Origin: Planctomycetota bacterium
Lineage (GTDB): Bacteria > Planctomycetota > UBA8742 > SKZP01 > JAIOTL01
Reading direction: 5' to 3'
DNA: 17,171 nucleotides
Assembly (NCBI GenBank): GCA_021106775.1
Contig: JAIOTL010000001.1
Coordinates: 1-17,171, forward strand
Position 1 is the first letter of the stretch; each line of letters starts with the position of its first letter. Shown here piece by piece: positions 8,594 to 16,086 of the stretch. Both the position numbers and the translations under genes were made by a program. A model generated the notes under the pieces. The model was not told where the DNA came from and ran no database searches. It saw only the letters and a program-made list of their open reading frames with translations.

Positions 8594-8649
8594 CTCACCG
8601 TCGCCAAGAGTTCAATATAAAAATACTATTTTACCAATTCATTGAACAA

Positions 8650-8828
8650 GGGTGTGTTTGAAAAAGAATTTTGAATAAAATTTATCCAGATTTATGTGAG
8701 ATTTGTTTGCAAAGAATAATAAAAACCACAGGCGTACTTGGAGATACGTTGAGGGTATTTTATGTGATAAGCAGGCAAAGATTGCGTGAAGCTGGGTAAA
8801 TTGTCAAAAGTGGTATTCAAACATACCC
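8650..8828. repeat. 179-bp intergenic element with imperfect terminal inverted repeats
   Basis: GGGTGTGTTTGAA (8650-8662) and TTCAAACATACCC (8816-8828) are inverted copies over 13 bases with one mismatch. The inner part includes ACCACAGGCGTACTT and GATACGTTGAGG, with CGTA/TACG able to pair as a small hairpin. The plan resembles non-coding dispersed repeats I recall from deltaproteobacterial and related genomes, which carry a GCGTACT...AGTACGTTGAGG core. No open frame of note lies inside. No second copy is in this window, so mobility is inferred from structure only. Confidence 0.55.
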
Positions 8829-8836
8829 TAAAGGAA

Positions 8837-8870
8837 CAAAAACAAAACCCGCCCAGATAAACGAGCGGGT
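8837..8870 (-). terminator. Rho-independent terminator of the HEAT/VWA gene
   Basis: On the minus strand ACCCGC (8870-8865) pairs with GCGGGT (8852-8847), and the stem is followed by TTTTGTTTTTG. It lies about 45 bases after the stop codon at 8914, so it should end transcription of that gene before the AsmA-like gene. Confidence 0.85.
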
Positions 8871-8913
8871 CCGAATTAAGTGTGTTTCAATTACTAGCTG
8901 TTGAAACCGTCAG

Positions 8914-10662
8914 TTAGTCTTCATCATCTTCGTCCTTTGGTTCACGGTTCACCAACTCACATTTCCCCTGATTATCCTCAGCAAGCCTCTTTAAAAAATC
9001 ATGTTGTTCGGTATCAACCTCAATTCCGATGCCGATTGTATGAATCTTAATCTGCAAATTCGCATTCCATTCATTTACAAGCCTAATAATCTGGTCAGGA
9101 TTCTGAACCGGACCCCATGTTGGATGACCGTCAGTGAGGAAGAAAATCGTATCAGCGAAAAGCTCCCCTTTATCGTTTGTCAAAACTCCACCACCCTGTC
9201 CCGGCTTGGCACCAACAGCAATTTCAAAAGCCCTCTTAAGCGCATCGTGAATGTTGGTCATGCCATCAGCGTCCATTTTATCAATCTGTTTTGTTGCTTT
9301 CTTCTTGTTCGATTTACTTGCCTTGGTCATCTCAGTGCTAAATACATCAACGTCGTTAGAGTACCAAACGATGTTAAATGTCGCATTTTTCTCGCTTAAT
9401 GACTCAATCGCTTTTTTCAATTTCATCTGCAGTACGCCCCATCTTGATTTATGTGGGGGTTTCGGCTCAATTAATGGATACCAAGGAATACCCTGGCGAA
9501 TTGCCTCTTCGATTTCAGCTTTGTGTTCGCGAATCCATTTTTCCAGCATCTTTTTGTGATAATTGGTATCAGCAGGTTGTTTCATTGAACCCGAACGGTC
9601 GATAATGAAAATCGGAGCATCTGAAACGAGTTTGATTTTGTAGAACTCAGCGGTGTCGTGCGAACCTTCTTCGCGACCGGCAACAGCATCCTTGCCCTTT
9701 TTCACTGGTTCAAAATCATCCTTATTTGCTTTCCACCAGGCACGCCAGGCTTTTGTATCGTCAGCAAACTTTTTACCGGTGATGTTCTGCAGAATTTTCA
9801 CGATTTCCCACTTTAGTCTGCCAGTTTCACGCGCCAACGCTTCAATTAATGGACCAATGCAGTCCTCATCAGCAATATAACCAAGACCTTTAACCGCATT
9901 TGAGCGAACAAGCCAACTAATGTCTTCAAGCGCAACAATGAATGTGTTTTTTGCTTTTTCGATGTATTTGTCATCAATTCCATCATCCGAGATAATCACA
10001 AGCATCGTACTCAAAACAAGTGCCCGAACCTGAGCATTTTTATGAGGTTTTTTCGTAACCGGATATAGTTTTATAAGACCTTTGAACGCACCTTTCCATT
10101 TTTGATACTTAAAAGCTTCAAGTGCCGCAAAAACAGTTTTCCAACTGCTGCACTCCAAACCTTCCAACATAGCATCACGTGCTTCTGGAGATTCAAGACG
10201 TTGAAGCACATAAATCGCAGCATTTTTCATTACTGCACTTTCACGCAGCTTGTCTTCAATTGCTGGAAGCTTCTTGTTCAGGATTTCATTGCGACGGTTC
10301 AACGCATCAACAAGCTGATTATATTCACCTACAGAAATCCTGCCGGAACCGGTACTGCGTGCTGCGAGCTCTTGAATAACCTTTTCCAGTTTGTCAAGTT
10401 CCTTTATGTACTTATCCTTCTCCTTTTCATATTTTGCAGATATCTTGTCTGGCGCCTCAACGATGTCGAAACAAAGTTTGACCGAGTCTTCAGTTTGAAA
10501 ATCCTTCAATTGCCGAATAACGTTTGCTTTTTCAGCGGATTTGATTTTTGTGCTTTTCATGTAATCTTTGATCTTTTTCTTAAGATCGCCGAATTCACTT
10601 GCTGTCAACGGTACTGCAATTAAAGCTACAAGAATCAGTAAGAATAAACTCTTTGCTCTCAT
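8914..10662 (-). CDS. Secreted HEAT-repeat and von Willebrand factor A domain protein
   Basis: The start at 10662 is set by GGAGG (10671-10667), four bases upstream; the longer frame from 10677 begins upstream of that site. The 582-residue product has a signal peptide (KSLFLLILVALIAVPLTAS, 4-22). A Lys/Glu-rich coiled-coil-like region spans about 70-140, helical HEAT-like repeats about 145-300, and a Trp-rich segment KAWRAWWKAN 304-313. A VWA domain runs from about 348 to 575, with an intact metal-ion-dependent adhesion site: D355-x-S357-x-S359, T469 (GMTNIHDAL) and D511 (LTDGHPTWG). The tail is acidic (EPKDEDDED). VWA domains usually bind protein partners through the metal ion, and HEAT repeats are also binding scaffolds, so an exported or surface adhesion or assembly role is likely but unproven. 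It is transcribed alone, divergent from the sirtuin gene. Confidence 0.88.
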   Translation of the reverse strand: MRAKSLFLLILVALIAVPLTASEFGDLKKKIKDYMKSTKIKSAEKANVIRQLKDFQTEDSVKLCFDIVEAPDKISAKYEKEKDKYIKELDKLEKVIQELAARSTGSGRISVGEYNQLVDALNRRNEILNKKLPAIEDKLRESAVMKNAAIYVLQRLESPEARDAMLEGLECSSWKTVFAALEAFKYQKWKGAFKGLIKLYPVTKKPHKNAQVRALVLSTMLVIISDDGIDDKYIEKAKNTFIVALEDISWLVRSNAVKGLGYIADEDCIGPLIEALARETGRLKWEIVKILQNITGKKFADDTKAWRAWWKANKDDFEPVKKGKDAVAGREEGSHDTAEFYKIKLVSDAPIFIIDRSGSMKQPADTNYHKKMLEKWIREHKAEIEEAIRQGIPWYPLIEPKPPHKSRWGVLQMKLKKAIESLSEKNATFNIVWYSNDVDVFSTEMTKASKSNKKKATKQIDKMDADGMTNIHDALKRAFEIAVGAKPGQGGGVLTNDKGELFADTIFFLTDGHPTWGPVQNPDQIIRLVNEWNANLQIKIHTIGIGIEVDTEQHDFLKRLAEDNQGKCELVNREPKDEDDED

Positions 10663-10781
10663 AAAACCTCCAAACAAAAATTAACTGTAAACTTATAACC
10701 AATTATCAAAAATATTTACTCAAATTGATACACAATTAGTTTACTTTATTAATTCAATTTTTTCTGGTAATATTTTTCGAT

Positions 10782-10809
10782 TTGTTACAGATTTAATTCT
10801 AGATATAAA
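10782..10809 (+). promoter_or_regulatory. Candidate sigma70-type promoter of the sirtuin-kdsC unit
   Basis: TTGTTA (10782-10787) and TATAAA (10804-10809) are separated by 16 bases. Transcription would begin near 10816, about 24 bases before the ATG, leaving room for GAGGAA at 10831-10836. Consensus matching by eye only. Confidence 0.5.
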
Positions 10810-10839
10810 TTATAAACACTCTGTGACATTGAGGAAATT

Positions 10840-11667
10840 ATGAACAATCCTGACTTTTCTGCTCAAAAAATCGTATTTCAAAATGTGCTCAAAGGCTGTC
10901 GAAAAGTTGTAATTTCAAGTGGAGCAGGGATTTCAGCGGAAAGCGGTATTAAAACTTTTCGTGGGCAAGGAGGAATCTGGCAGAAGTTAAAACCTGAGGA
11001 ACTCGCAACATTTGACGCTTTCATGCGTAATCCAGCGATTGTGTGGGAGTTTTACAATTATCGTCGCAAAATCGTTGACGAGGTTCAGCCAAACCCCGGT
11101 CATTTTGCTCTTGCGGATTTCGAGGAAAAATGGACGACATATGGTAGAATTTTCAGCATAATCACGCAGAATGTTGACGGGCTGCACGCTTGCGCTGGCT
11201 CTAAAACCATACGCGAGATTCACGGTAATATAAACAAAATGAAATGCTCAAAATGCGATTTCAAGGCTGATTCGTGTGAAATCGAGGTTTCAGAAAAATT
11301 CTCTGCTTCAGGCACAAATCAAGATAAGATTCTCACACCTGAAATAACTTGCGATGATTTGCCAAAATGCCCGGAATGCAGCGCATTTCTGAGACCGGAC
11401 ATCGTATGGTTTGGCGAAATGCTTGACCCGCAGGTTCTTATGAGCGTTGAACATGATATTTACACGACGGACATGATGATTGTTGTCGGAACATCGCTAA
11501 ATGTCACCCCGGCAGCATCATTTCCGTTTCAAGCGAAGATGCAGGGAGCAAAAATCGCGCTAGTAAATTTCGAGGAAACAATCTACGATGAGCAATTCGA
11601 TTTTGTCTTTACGGGAAAATCAGGTGAAATTCTGCCTTTGCTTCTTGACGATTTTTCTCTAAACTAG
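10840..11667 (+). CDS. Sir2-family NAD-dependent protein deacylase (sirtuin)
   Basis: Sirtuins remove acyl groups from lysine side chains using NAD+. The 275-residue protein shows GAGIS (28-32) and TFRG (39-42) for NAD binding, TQNVDGLH (109-116), the catalytic histidine H128 in EIHGN, a zinc site with C136, C139, C177 and C180, and GTSLNVTPA (217-225). Y72 and R75 in FYNYRR match the Tyr/Arg pair of class III sirtuins (CobB, SIRT5), which bind the carboxylate of succinyl- or malonyl-lysine, so desuccinylase activity is plausible. The 37 residues between the two Cys pairs are longer than in many family members. GAGGAA lies 3 bases before the ATG. The KdsC-like gene follows after 34 bp, so the two probably share a transcript. 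Confidence 0.95.
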   Translation: MNNPDFSAQKIVFQNVLKGCRKVVISSGAGISAESGIKTFRGQGGIWQKLKPEELATFDAFMRNPAIVWEFYNYRRKIVDEVQPNPGHFALADFEEKWTTYGRIFSIITQNVDGLHACAGSKTIREIHGNINKMKCSKCDFKADSCEIEVSEKFSASGTNQDKILTPEITCDDLPKCPECSAFLRPDIVWFGEMLDPQVLMSVEHDIYTTDMMIVVGTSLNVTPAASFPFQAKMQGAKIALVNFEETIYDEQFDFVFTGKSGEILPLLLDDFSLN

Positions 11668-11701
11668 AAGTTCAAAGGAAATAAAAGGAGTAACAAACAA
11701 A

Positions 11702-12208
11702 ATGTTTGAGAATGTGAAACTGCTGATAATCGATGTCGATGGCGTGTTTACCGACGGTAAAATCATATACGACAACGCTGACATTGAGCTGAAATGCTTT
11801 GACGTCAAGGACGGACTCGGTTTGTATCTTTTGCACAAATCAGGCATTAAAACTGCAATTGTTACCGGTCGCGAATCGAAAATTGTCGAGAAAAGAGCGC
11901 GAGAGCTGCATTTTACTTGCGTTTACCAAAACGTGCAAAACAAGCTCAAGGTTTTCGAGTCTCTGCTTTCGGAATTTTCTTTAAGTCCTAATGAAACTTG
12001 TTATGTTGGTGATGACCTGCCTGATTTGCCCGTTATCAAAGCTTGCGGCATTGGGGTTGCTGTCGCTGATGCGGTTGACGAAGTGAAAAATGCTGCGGAT
12101 TTTATCACCAGCAAAAACGGCGGCGAAGGTGCAATTCGCGAGGTTTCCGAGCAGATTCTCAAAGCGCAGGGAAAATGGGATGAATTATTACAAAACTTCC
12201 AGAAGTAA
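11702..12208 (+). CDS. kdsC: KdsC-like HAD phosphatase (3-deoxy-D-manno-octulosonate 8-phosphate phosphatase)
   Basis: KdsC hydrolyses KDO 8-phosphate to KDO, a step in making the inner core of lipopolysaccharide. The 168-residue protein matches the family in length and motifs: IDVDGVFTDG (10-19) with D11 as nucleophile and D13 as acid, VTGR (54-57), a lysine at K81 or K83, and VGDDLPDLPV (102-111) for magnesium. The GGEGAIREV segment (140-148) matches the C-terminal region typical of KdsC. It lacks a cap domain, as KdsC does. Closely related proteins act on N-acylneuraminate 9-phosphate, which cannot be fully excluded. AGGAG lies about 11 bases before the ATG. No kdsA, kdsB or kdsD gene is in the window; the upstream partner is a sirtuin. 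Confidence 0.9.
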   Translation: MFENVKLLIIDVDGVFTDGKIIYDNADIELKCFDVKDGLGLYLLHKSGIKTAIVTGRESKIVEKRARELHFTCVYQNVQNKLKVFESLLSEFSLSPNETCYVGDDLPDLPVIKACGIGVAVADAVDEVKNAADFITSKNGGEGAIREVSEQILKAQGKWDELLQNFQK

Positions 12209-12226
12209 ACATGTAGTGCTTTGTGT

Positions 12227-12306
12227 GTCATTCCTGCGAAAGCAGAAATCCAGTAAAACTGATTTTTTCTAGTATTCGCTGGATTCCCAATCAAGTTGGG
12301 AATGAC
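12227..12306. repeat. 80-bp branched palindromic repeat element
   Basis: The outer arms GTCATTCC (12227-12234) and GGAATGAC (12299-12306) are perfect inverted repeats. An inner pair AATCCAG (12247-12253) and CTGGATT (12279-12285) is also perfect. Between outer and inner arms on the left lies CTGC-GAAA-GCAG, and on the right CCCAA-TCAAG-TTGGG, so the strand can fold into a branched, cross-like structure. This is the layout of a dispersed repeat I recognise from many bacterial genomes (GTCATTCC...GGAATGAC). It fills most of the 148-bp gap between the KdsC-like and methyltransferase genes. Confidence 0.75.
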
Positions 12307-12356
12307 AAAAACATTATTTCTGTTGACTAACAATCTTTTACCAAAGTGATTGAGAC

Positions 12357-14078
12357 ATGACACTTGAACCCGATTTGAGCAGGCTTGTCGAAAAAAACTA
12401 CGCACTCTGCGAAACACTTCAGCAGAAAGCGGATTCATACGAAATTCTACCCGAATTTAATGTTTCATTGAATTCGAGCAAACTCCTGAATAAACTCATT
12501 TATGGTGATAATTTATATGTCTTACTCGCGTTGATGCGTGAAAAACCCTCGATTCAGCTCATTTACATCGACCCACCGTTTGCCAGCAACAGCAATTACA
12601 ATCTCAAGCTGAAAATCGACAAAAAAAACACGAAAATCCGCGTACCTGTGTACTCGGACATCTGGCGCAACGGGCTGCAATCATATCTGAGCATGCTTTT
12701 CCCTCGACTTTTCTTCATGCGCCAACTTCTGCGAGATGAGGGCGCAATCTTCGTACATGTTGACACAAAAGCATCGCATTACGTAAAAGTGCTGATGGAC
12801 AGCATCTTCGGCAGCAAAAACTTCGTCAACGAGATTATTTATCGCAAAGACGCAGGTCAGCGTGTGTCGGGCTATTTCCCGCGGAAACACGATGTGATTT
12901 TATTCTACGCTCGAAACATCGAGAAACTCAAGTTCAACGCACATGCACCTGCGCTAAGGTCGGAATATAACGAAATCGCCGTTAAAATGCACTTCAAACC
13001 CGACGAAAACGGGCGTTTGATGCGTGAATATCCAAACGGGAAGAGATTCTACAAGGATTTGGGCAAACTGACAGATGATATTTGGGACGACATCAGCACT
13101 CAGCAGGCGACTTCGCCGATAATGTCCGAAACAACAGGTTTTGAGACGCAGAAGCCGGAAGCATTGTTGAAAAGAATCATTTCAGCAACATCAGACAGTC
13201 GAGAATCCTACCGCGAAAAGCAGGCACTTGGGGACTTCTTAAAGCATAAAAGCCAGCAAGATTCTACCTTTGCCAGTCTCAGCAAACGTAATCAGGAAGT
13301 GTTTCTGCACAATTGGACAAACGAATTCCTTCTCGATTCAAAGAATGCTTGGCTGGACAAAATTGACGATGTTAATCTTCCTGAACCTGACATTGTTGCC
13401 GATTTTTTTGCAGGTTCTGGCACAACCGGCATCACTGCTGCTCAGATGTCCCGAAGTTTCATACTCTGCGAAGTTGACCGAACCGCTTGGTTTCTGAGTT
13501 TGAAGCGCGTTCTGCAAAGCAAAGACATAAATTTGAGTTGTCTTTCCGCAAAAGTATCTGCGAATGCACAGAATTCAGGAGCACTATCGGATAAAACATC
13601 GGAAAACGTTGAAATTCTTGAGAATCCACCGACATTAACCAAAGAAAACATAAAAAAGCTTTGTAAATCGCAACATCTGATAGTTGTTTTGCCTGCGAAT
13701 CGCTGCAACACTGAACATCAAAAGCGCAACACCGAAACTTGCCACATAGTTTCACCCATTCACTTGAATTTTGTGAAAATGCAGGATACAAAATGCCTGA
13801 AGCTTGAAATTCCTGCGTTTGTTGACGAACAACTAAATAAAATCAAGCAGACAGTACTTGTTAAACATGAGGGTGATTTTATCTTCGATTATTGCATGGT
13901 TCAAACGGATGTTTCGTCTGAAACCTTCAAGGCATCTCACATTTTTGCGCTCAATAAAATCTCAGATACAATTTATCAACTCCCTGAGACGTTGAAAACG
14001 CTGAACCTCGACAAAACAACATTCTGCATCTTCGACATCTTCGGAAACATTTATCTGGCACATTTTGCAGAATCTTAG
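12357..14078 (+). CDS. DNA methyltransferase (N6-adenine or N4-cytosine, beta-type motif order), no restriction partner seen
   Basis: The 573-residue protein carries the catalytic motif IYIDPPF (69-75) before the S-adenosylmethionine-binding motif DFFAGSGTTG (349-358), the order of beta-class amino methyltransferases. The entry NKLIYGDNLYVLLAL (45-59) and the segment GFETQKPEALLKRII (261-275) match the family. Usually the KPE-LL-RII helix is followed within about 15 residues by the FAGSGTTG motif; here about 75 residues intervene, with a charged segment (roughly 279-343) that looks inserted. A C-terminal part of about 190 residues (380-573) is unrecognised. DPPF does not separate adenine-N6 from cytosine-N4 activity. 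The ribosome binding site is poor (TTGAG close to the ATG), but no better start is visible. No endonuclease, helicase or specificity gene is adjacent, so it could be a solitary methyltransferase. Confidence 0.9.
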   Translation: MTLEPDLSRLVEKNYALCETLQQKADSYEILPEFNVSLNSSKLLNKLIYGDNLYVLLALMREKPSIQLIYIDPPFASNSNYNLKLKIDKKNTKIRVPVYSDIWRNGLQSYLSMLFPRLFFMRQLLRDEGAIFVHVDTKASHYVKVLMDSIFGSKNFVNEIIYRKDAGQRVSGYFPRKHDVILFYARNIEKLKFNAHAPALRSEYNEIAVKMHFKPDENGRLMREYPNGKRFYKDLGKLTDDIWDDISTQQATSPIMSETTGFETQKPEALLKRIISATSDSRESYREKQALGDFLKHKSQQDSTFASLSKRNQEVFLHNWTNEFLLDSKNAWLDKIDDVNLPEPDIVADFFAGSGTTGITAAQMSRSFILCEVDRTAWFLSLKRVLQSKDINLSCLSAKVSANAQNSGALSDKTSENVEILENPPTLTKENIKKLCKSQHLIVVLPANRCNTEHQKRNTETCHIVSPIHLNFVKMQDTKCLKLEIPAFVDEQLNKIKQTVLVKHEGDFIFDYCMVQTDVSSETFKASHIFALNKISDTIYQLPETLKTLNLDKTTFCIFDIFGNIYLAHFAES

Positions 14079-14087
14079 ATGCACGGA

Positions 14088-14828
14088 TTACTGAACCGAT
14101 TTACTCGCCCGACTCCAAACAAGCACAACCCTTGCAAAGATGTTCTCACGAGGCACAAATCCCGCCTGCCTGCTATCAAAAACCACCAAAACGCCATCAG
14201 CATCTGCATCATCAACGAGCAGATAATGTCCAGCAGGTACGATTCCTCGGCATTTCTCGGCTTCAGCAGCATTTAATCCAGGCATTTGCCGTTGAATCTT
14301 CCCACCAATCTTAAAGAAAAAAATCCCATGCACTTCCTCAAATTCAATTTTGTCACCTGCCTCAGCGTAAATTCTGGCGACGCTCACAGCGGATTTGTCG
14401 GGTTTTGTATAGAAAATGACTTTGTCCCCGGAGCCAAGACTGTCGGAAAACAGCGGGAATCCGCCTATAAACTCATCTAAAAGAACCTTGTCATTCTTCT
14501 CGAACTCCGAAACATAGGTGCTAAACGAGTATAAGCTGTATCGCAAAAAAAGGTAAATCAACGCAAATGCTGCAAAAATGAACACTCCTCGACGAAACCA
14601 CTTCAGCAAACTCCTCGTCTGTTTCATTTTCCGCAAACGCCGTTTCGCTGACTCGCTTCGAATCTCCTCCCTATCATATTTATCCTTGATTCCGAGTTCC
14701 ACATCCACCTGCTGACGCGCTTTATCAAGTATCGAAAGTTTTATCTTTTTGGGCTGTTCTTTCGATTTCTCCATCTTGCGTTCTTTCTCGTCTTTTCCGT
14801 TTTCATCGTTTTTCATATTTTCAGTCAT
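14088..14828 (-). CDS. Signal peptidase I-like (S26) membrane protein, probably catalytically inactive
   Basis: The 246-residue product has a charged cytoplasmic N-terminus rich in Lys and Glu (1-80), one membrane segment (about 81-99) and a domain outside the membrane. That domain lines up with signal peptidase I: NDKVLLDEF (112-120) with GDxVLVDK, GSGDKVIFY (132-140) with RGDVVVF, AGDKIEF (157-163) with PGDxVEI, VPAGHYLLVDD (197-207) with VPxGHYFVMGDN, and DSRQAGFVPRENI (218-230) with DSRxWGFVPxENI. The lysine general base, normally in a KRVIG-like segment, is A151 in VARIYAEAGD. The usual S-M-x-P-T motif after the membrane segment is not recognisable in SFSTYVSEFEKND. It may therefore bind without cutting. 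GAGGTT precedes the ATG by 4 bases. It converges on the methyltransferase gene with 9 bp between stops. Confidence 0.8.
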   Translation of the reverse strand: MTENMKNDENGKDEKERKMEKSKEQPKKIKLSILDKARQQVDVELGIKDKYDREEIRSESAKRRLRKMKQTRSLLKWFRRGVFIFAAFALIYLFLRYSLYSFSTYVSEFEKNDKVLLDEFIGGFPLFSDSLGSGDKVIFYTKPDKSAVSVARIYAEAGDKIEFEEVHGIFFFKIGGKIQRQMPGLNAAEAEKCRGIVPAGHYLLVDDADADGVLVVFDSRQAGFVPRENIFARVVLVWSRASKSVQ

Positions 14829-14851
14829 TTTAACCTCATATTTTATTGAAT

Positions 14852-14860
14852 ATTATAACA
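14852..14860 (-). promoter_or_regulatory. Extended -10 promoter of the signal-peptidase-like gene
   Basis: On the minus strand TGTTATAAT (14860-14852) is a perfect extended -10 element. No good -35 is visible, as is usual for this promoter type. Transcription would start roughly 17 bases before the ATG at 14828. Confidence 0.55.
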
Positions 14861-14950
14861 AACGAAAAACAATGAGTTAGGTGCTTGCAAATTTTCGGAA
14901 AATAGATATTTCTCGAATAAAAGATTTAAAATTTATCAACGAGGTTAAAA

Positions 14951-15361
14951 ATGTCCAATCCTGATGATATGCTCAATGAAATGTGGGAGATGCAGCGCGC
15001 GCTCAACAATTATACACTGAAAAGTAACGGTTTCACGCATACATTCGATGAAATCCCCGCCGATAAAAAGCTCCAGGAAGAATGGGTCAAAAATTACACG
15101 CTGGCTATGCGTCAGGAATGCTCAGAACTCTTTGATTCAACAAACTGGAAATGGTGGCGCACAAAAGTTGACCTGTTCGACGAGCAGAACGTAAAAGTTG
15201 AACTCATTGACATCCTGCATTTCTGGATGAGCGCATGCATGGTTATGGGACTTGAGCCCGAGGACGTTTTGCGCATGTACAAACAGAAAAATGAGGTAAA
15301 CTATAACAGGCAAAAAAGCGGATACATAAAAAAGGACGAAAATGACAGCAGACACATCTAA
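14951..15361 (+). CDS. Dimeric (all-alpha) dUTP diphosphatase
   Basis: This enzyme hydrolyses dUTP to dUMP and pyrophosphate, keeping uracil out of DNA and supplying dUMP for thymidylate synthesis. The 136-residue protein belongs to the all-alpha NTP pyrophosphohydrolase group related to MazG. Key features are LNEMWEMQRALN (8-19), E56 and E59 in RQECSEL, the distinctive DSTNWKWW (62-69), and E84/D87 in KVELIDILHF (82-91); these acidic residues bind magnesium. It is shorter than many dimeric dUTPases (about 180-230 residues), as in some bacterial and phage members. GAGGTT lies 5 bases before the ATG. The last 20 bases overlap the next gene, so the two are likely co-translated. Confidence 0.88.
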   Translation: MSNPDDMLNEMWEMQRALNNYTLKSNGFTHTFDEIPADKKLQEEWVKNYTLAMRQECSELFDSTNWKWWRTKVDLFDEQNVKVELIDILHFWMSACMVMGLEPEDVLRMYKQKNEVNYNRQKSGYIKKDENDSRHI

Positions 15362-16058
15362 TAATGATTCCAACAGGAATTCCGATGCGAAAAACGTGCT
15401 AGAGCAGAGTAATAAACCCCTGGTCGCCATTATCCTGGTTATAATTTTTGTAGCAATTGCGCTAAATAAAGTTGGTATATTAAATTTTAGCTCTGGCACA
15501 CATGATATCGATGAATCCACTGAAAAAATTCAAACAAACGAAAATCCAGCAAATACTGACGAGAAAACCGCAACAACTGACAACGAGAAAAGCGATAATT
15601 TCCCAATCACAACTGAAACCCTCTACGACCGTTACACAAAAAAGCCGATGCGATATTATAAATATGACCCGATTTCACTTCCATCCGAGTGCCGAATCGA
15701 AGTTTTCTCGAAGTTTAGGACATGGCTTTTGGGCAAGCTCCCACCGGGCATTGATGATTATACTGCCGAGTGCAAAGTTGACCGCTTAAGTCGTGCTAAG
15801 GATAAATTGATTGTGTACAATTCACCCAACTTGCCCGAAAATCCTGCAATCCCAGAAAATTGGATGCTCACTAACGATAATGACAAAAATTGTGTTCTGT
15901 TTGTGATTATTCCACCTTCAAAATCTCCGCTACCACCTGAATATTGGATAAAATTCATCGTCCACGAAAACAATGTCGGTAAAATCTACAATTTCGGACT
16001 GAGGCAATCGGTAAAACGTGGATTTATATGGACATATTACGGCATATCGTTCGAATAA
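15342..16058 (+). CDS. Single-pass membrane protein of unknown function
   Basis: The 238-residue product has a polar Asn/Ser/Asp-rich N-terminus (1-25), one membrane segment (about 26-44, PLVAIILVIIFVAIALNKV), a low-complexity Thr/Asn/Glu/Lys linker (about 50-85) and a folded C-terminal domain (about 90-238) that would lie outside the cytoplasm. I do not recognise the domain; it is rich in Pro, Tyr and Trp and ends near GFIWTYYGISFE. Its start lies inside the dUTPase gene (20-bp overlap) and is preceded by AAGGACG (15332-15338). The overlap suggests coupled translation, although no functional link to dUTP hydrolysis is evident. Confidence 0.75.
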   Translation: MTADTSNNDSNRNSDAKNVLEQSNKPLVAIILVIIFVAIALNKVGILNFSSGTHDIDESTEKIQTNENPANTDEKTATTDNEKSDNFPITTETLYDRYTKKPMRYYKYDPISLPSECRIEVFSKFRTWLLGKLPPGIDDYTAECKVDRLSRAKDKLIVYNSPNLPENPAIPENWMLTNDNDKNCVLFVIIPPSKSPLPPEYWIKFIVHENNVGKIYNFGLRQSVKRGFIWTYYGISFE

Positions 16059-16086
16059 TGTGAAATGCTCTTTGCCAGCGATAGCG

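Noticed and set aside
10102..10623. 173-codon plus-strand open frame
   Set aside because: It lies opposite the HEAT/VWA gene and reads as Cys/Phe-rich antisense sequence with no family signature.
10840..11667. Sir2 gene as part of an NAD-depleting defence system
   Set aside because: It is a compact canonical deacylase with zinc cysteines and a class III substrate pocket, without the extra effector or sensor domains or partner genes (SLOG, Argonaute, TIR) of defence Sir2 proteins.
12001..12438. 145-codon minus-strand open frame spanning the kdsC end, the 80-bp repeat and the methyltransferase start
   Set aside because: It runs through a non-coding palindrome and opposite two well-supported genes. 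Its middle (RNNVFVIPNLIGNPA, WISAFAGMTH) is the typical chance translation of this repeat type.
12357..14828. Methyltransferase plus neighbour as a restriction-modification or phage-defence system
   Set aside because: The adjacent gene is a signal-peptidase-like membrane protein on the opposite strand, and no nuclease, helicase, ATPase or specificity gene is in the window.
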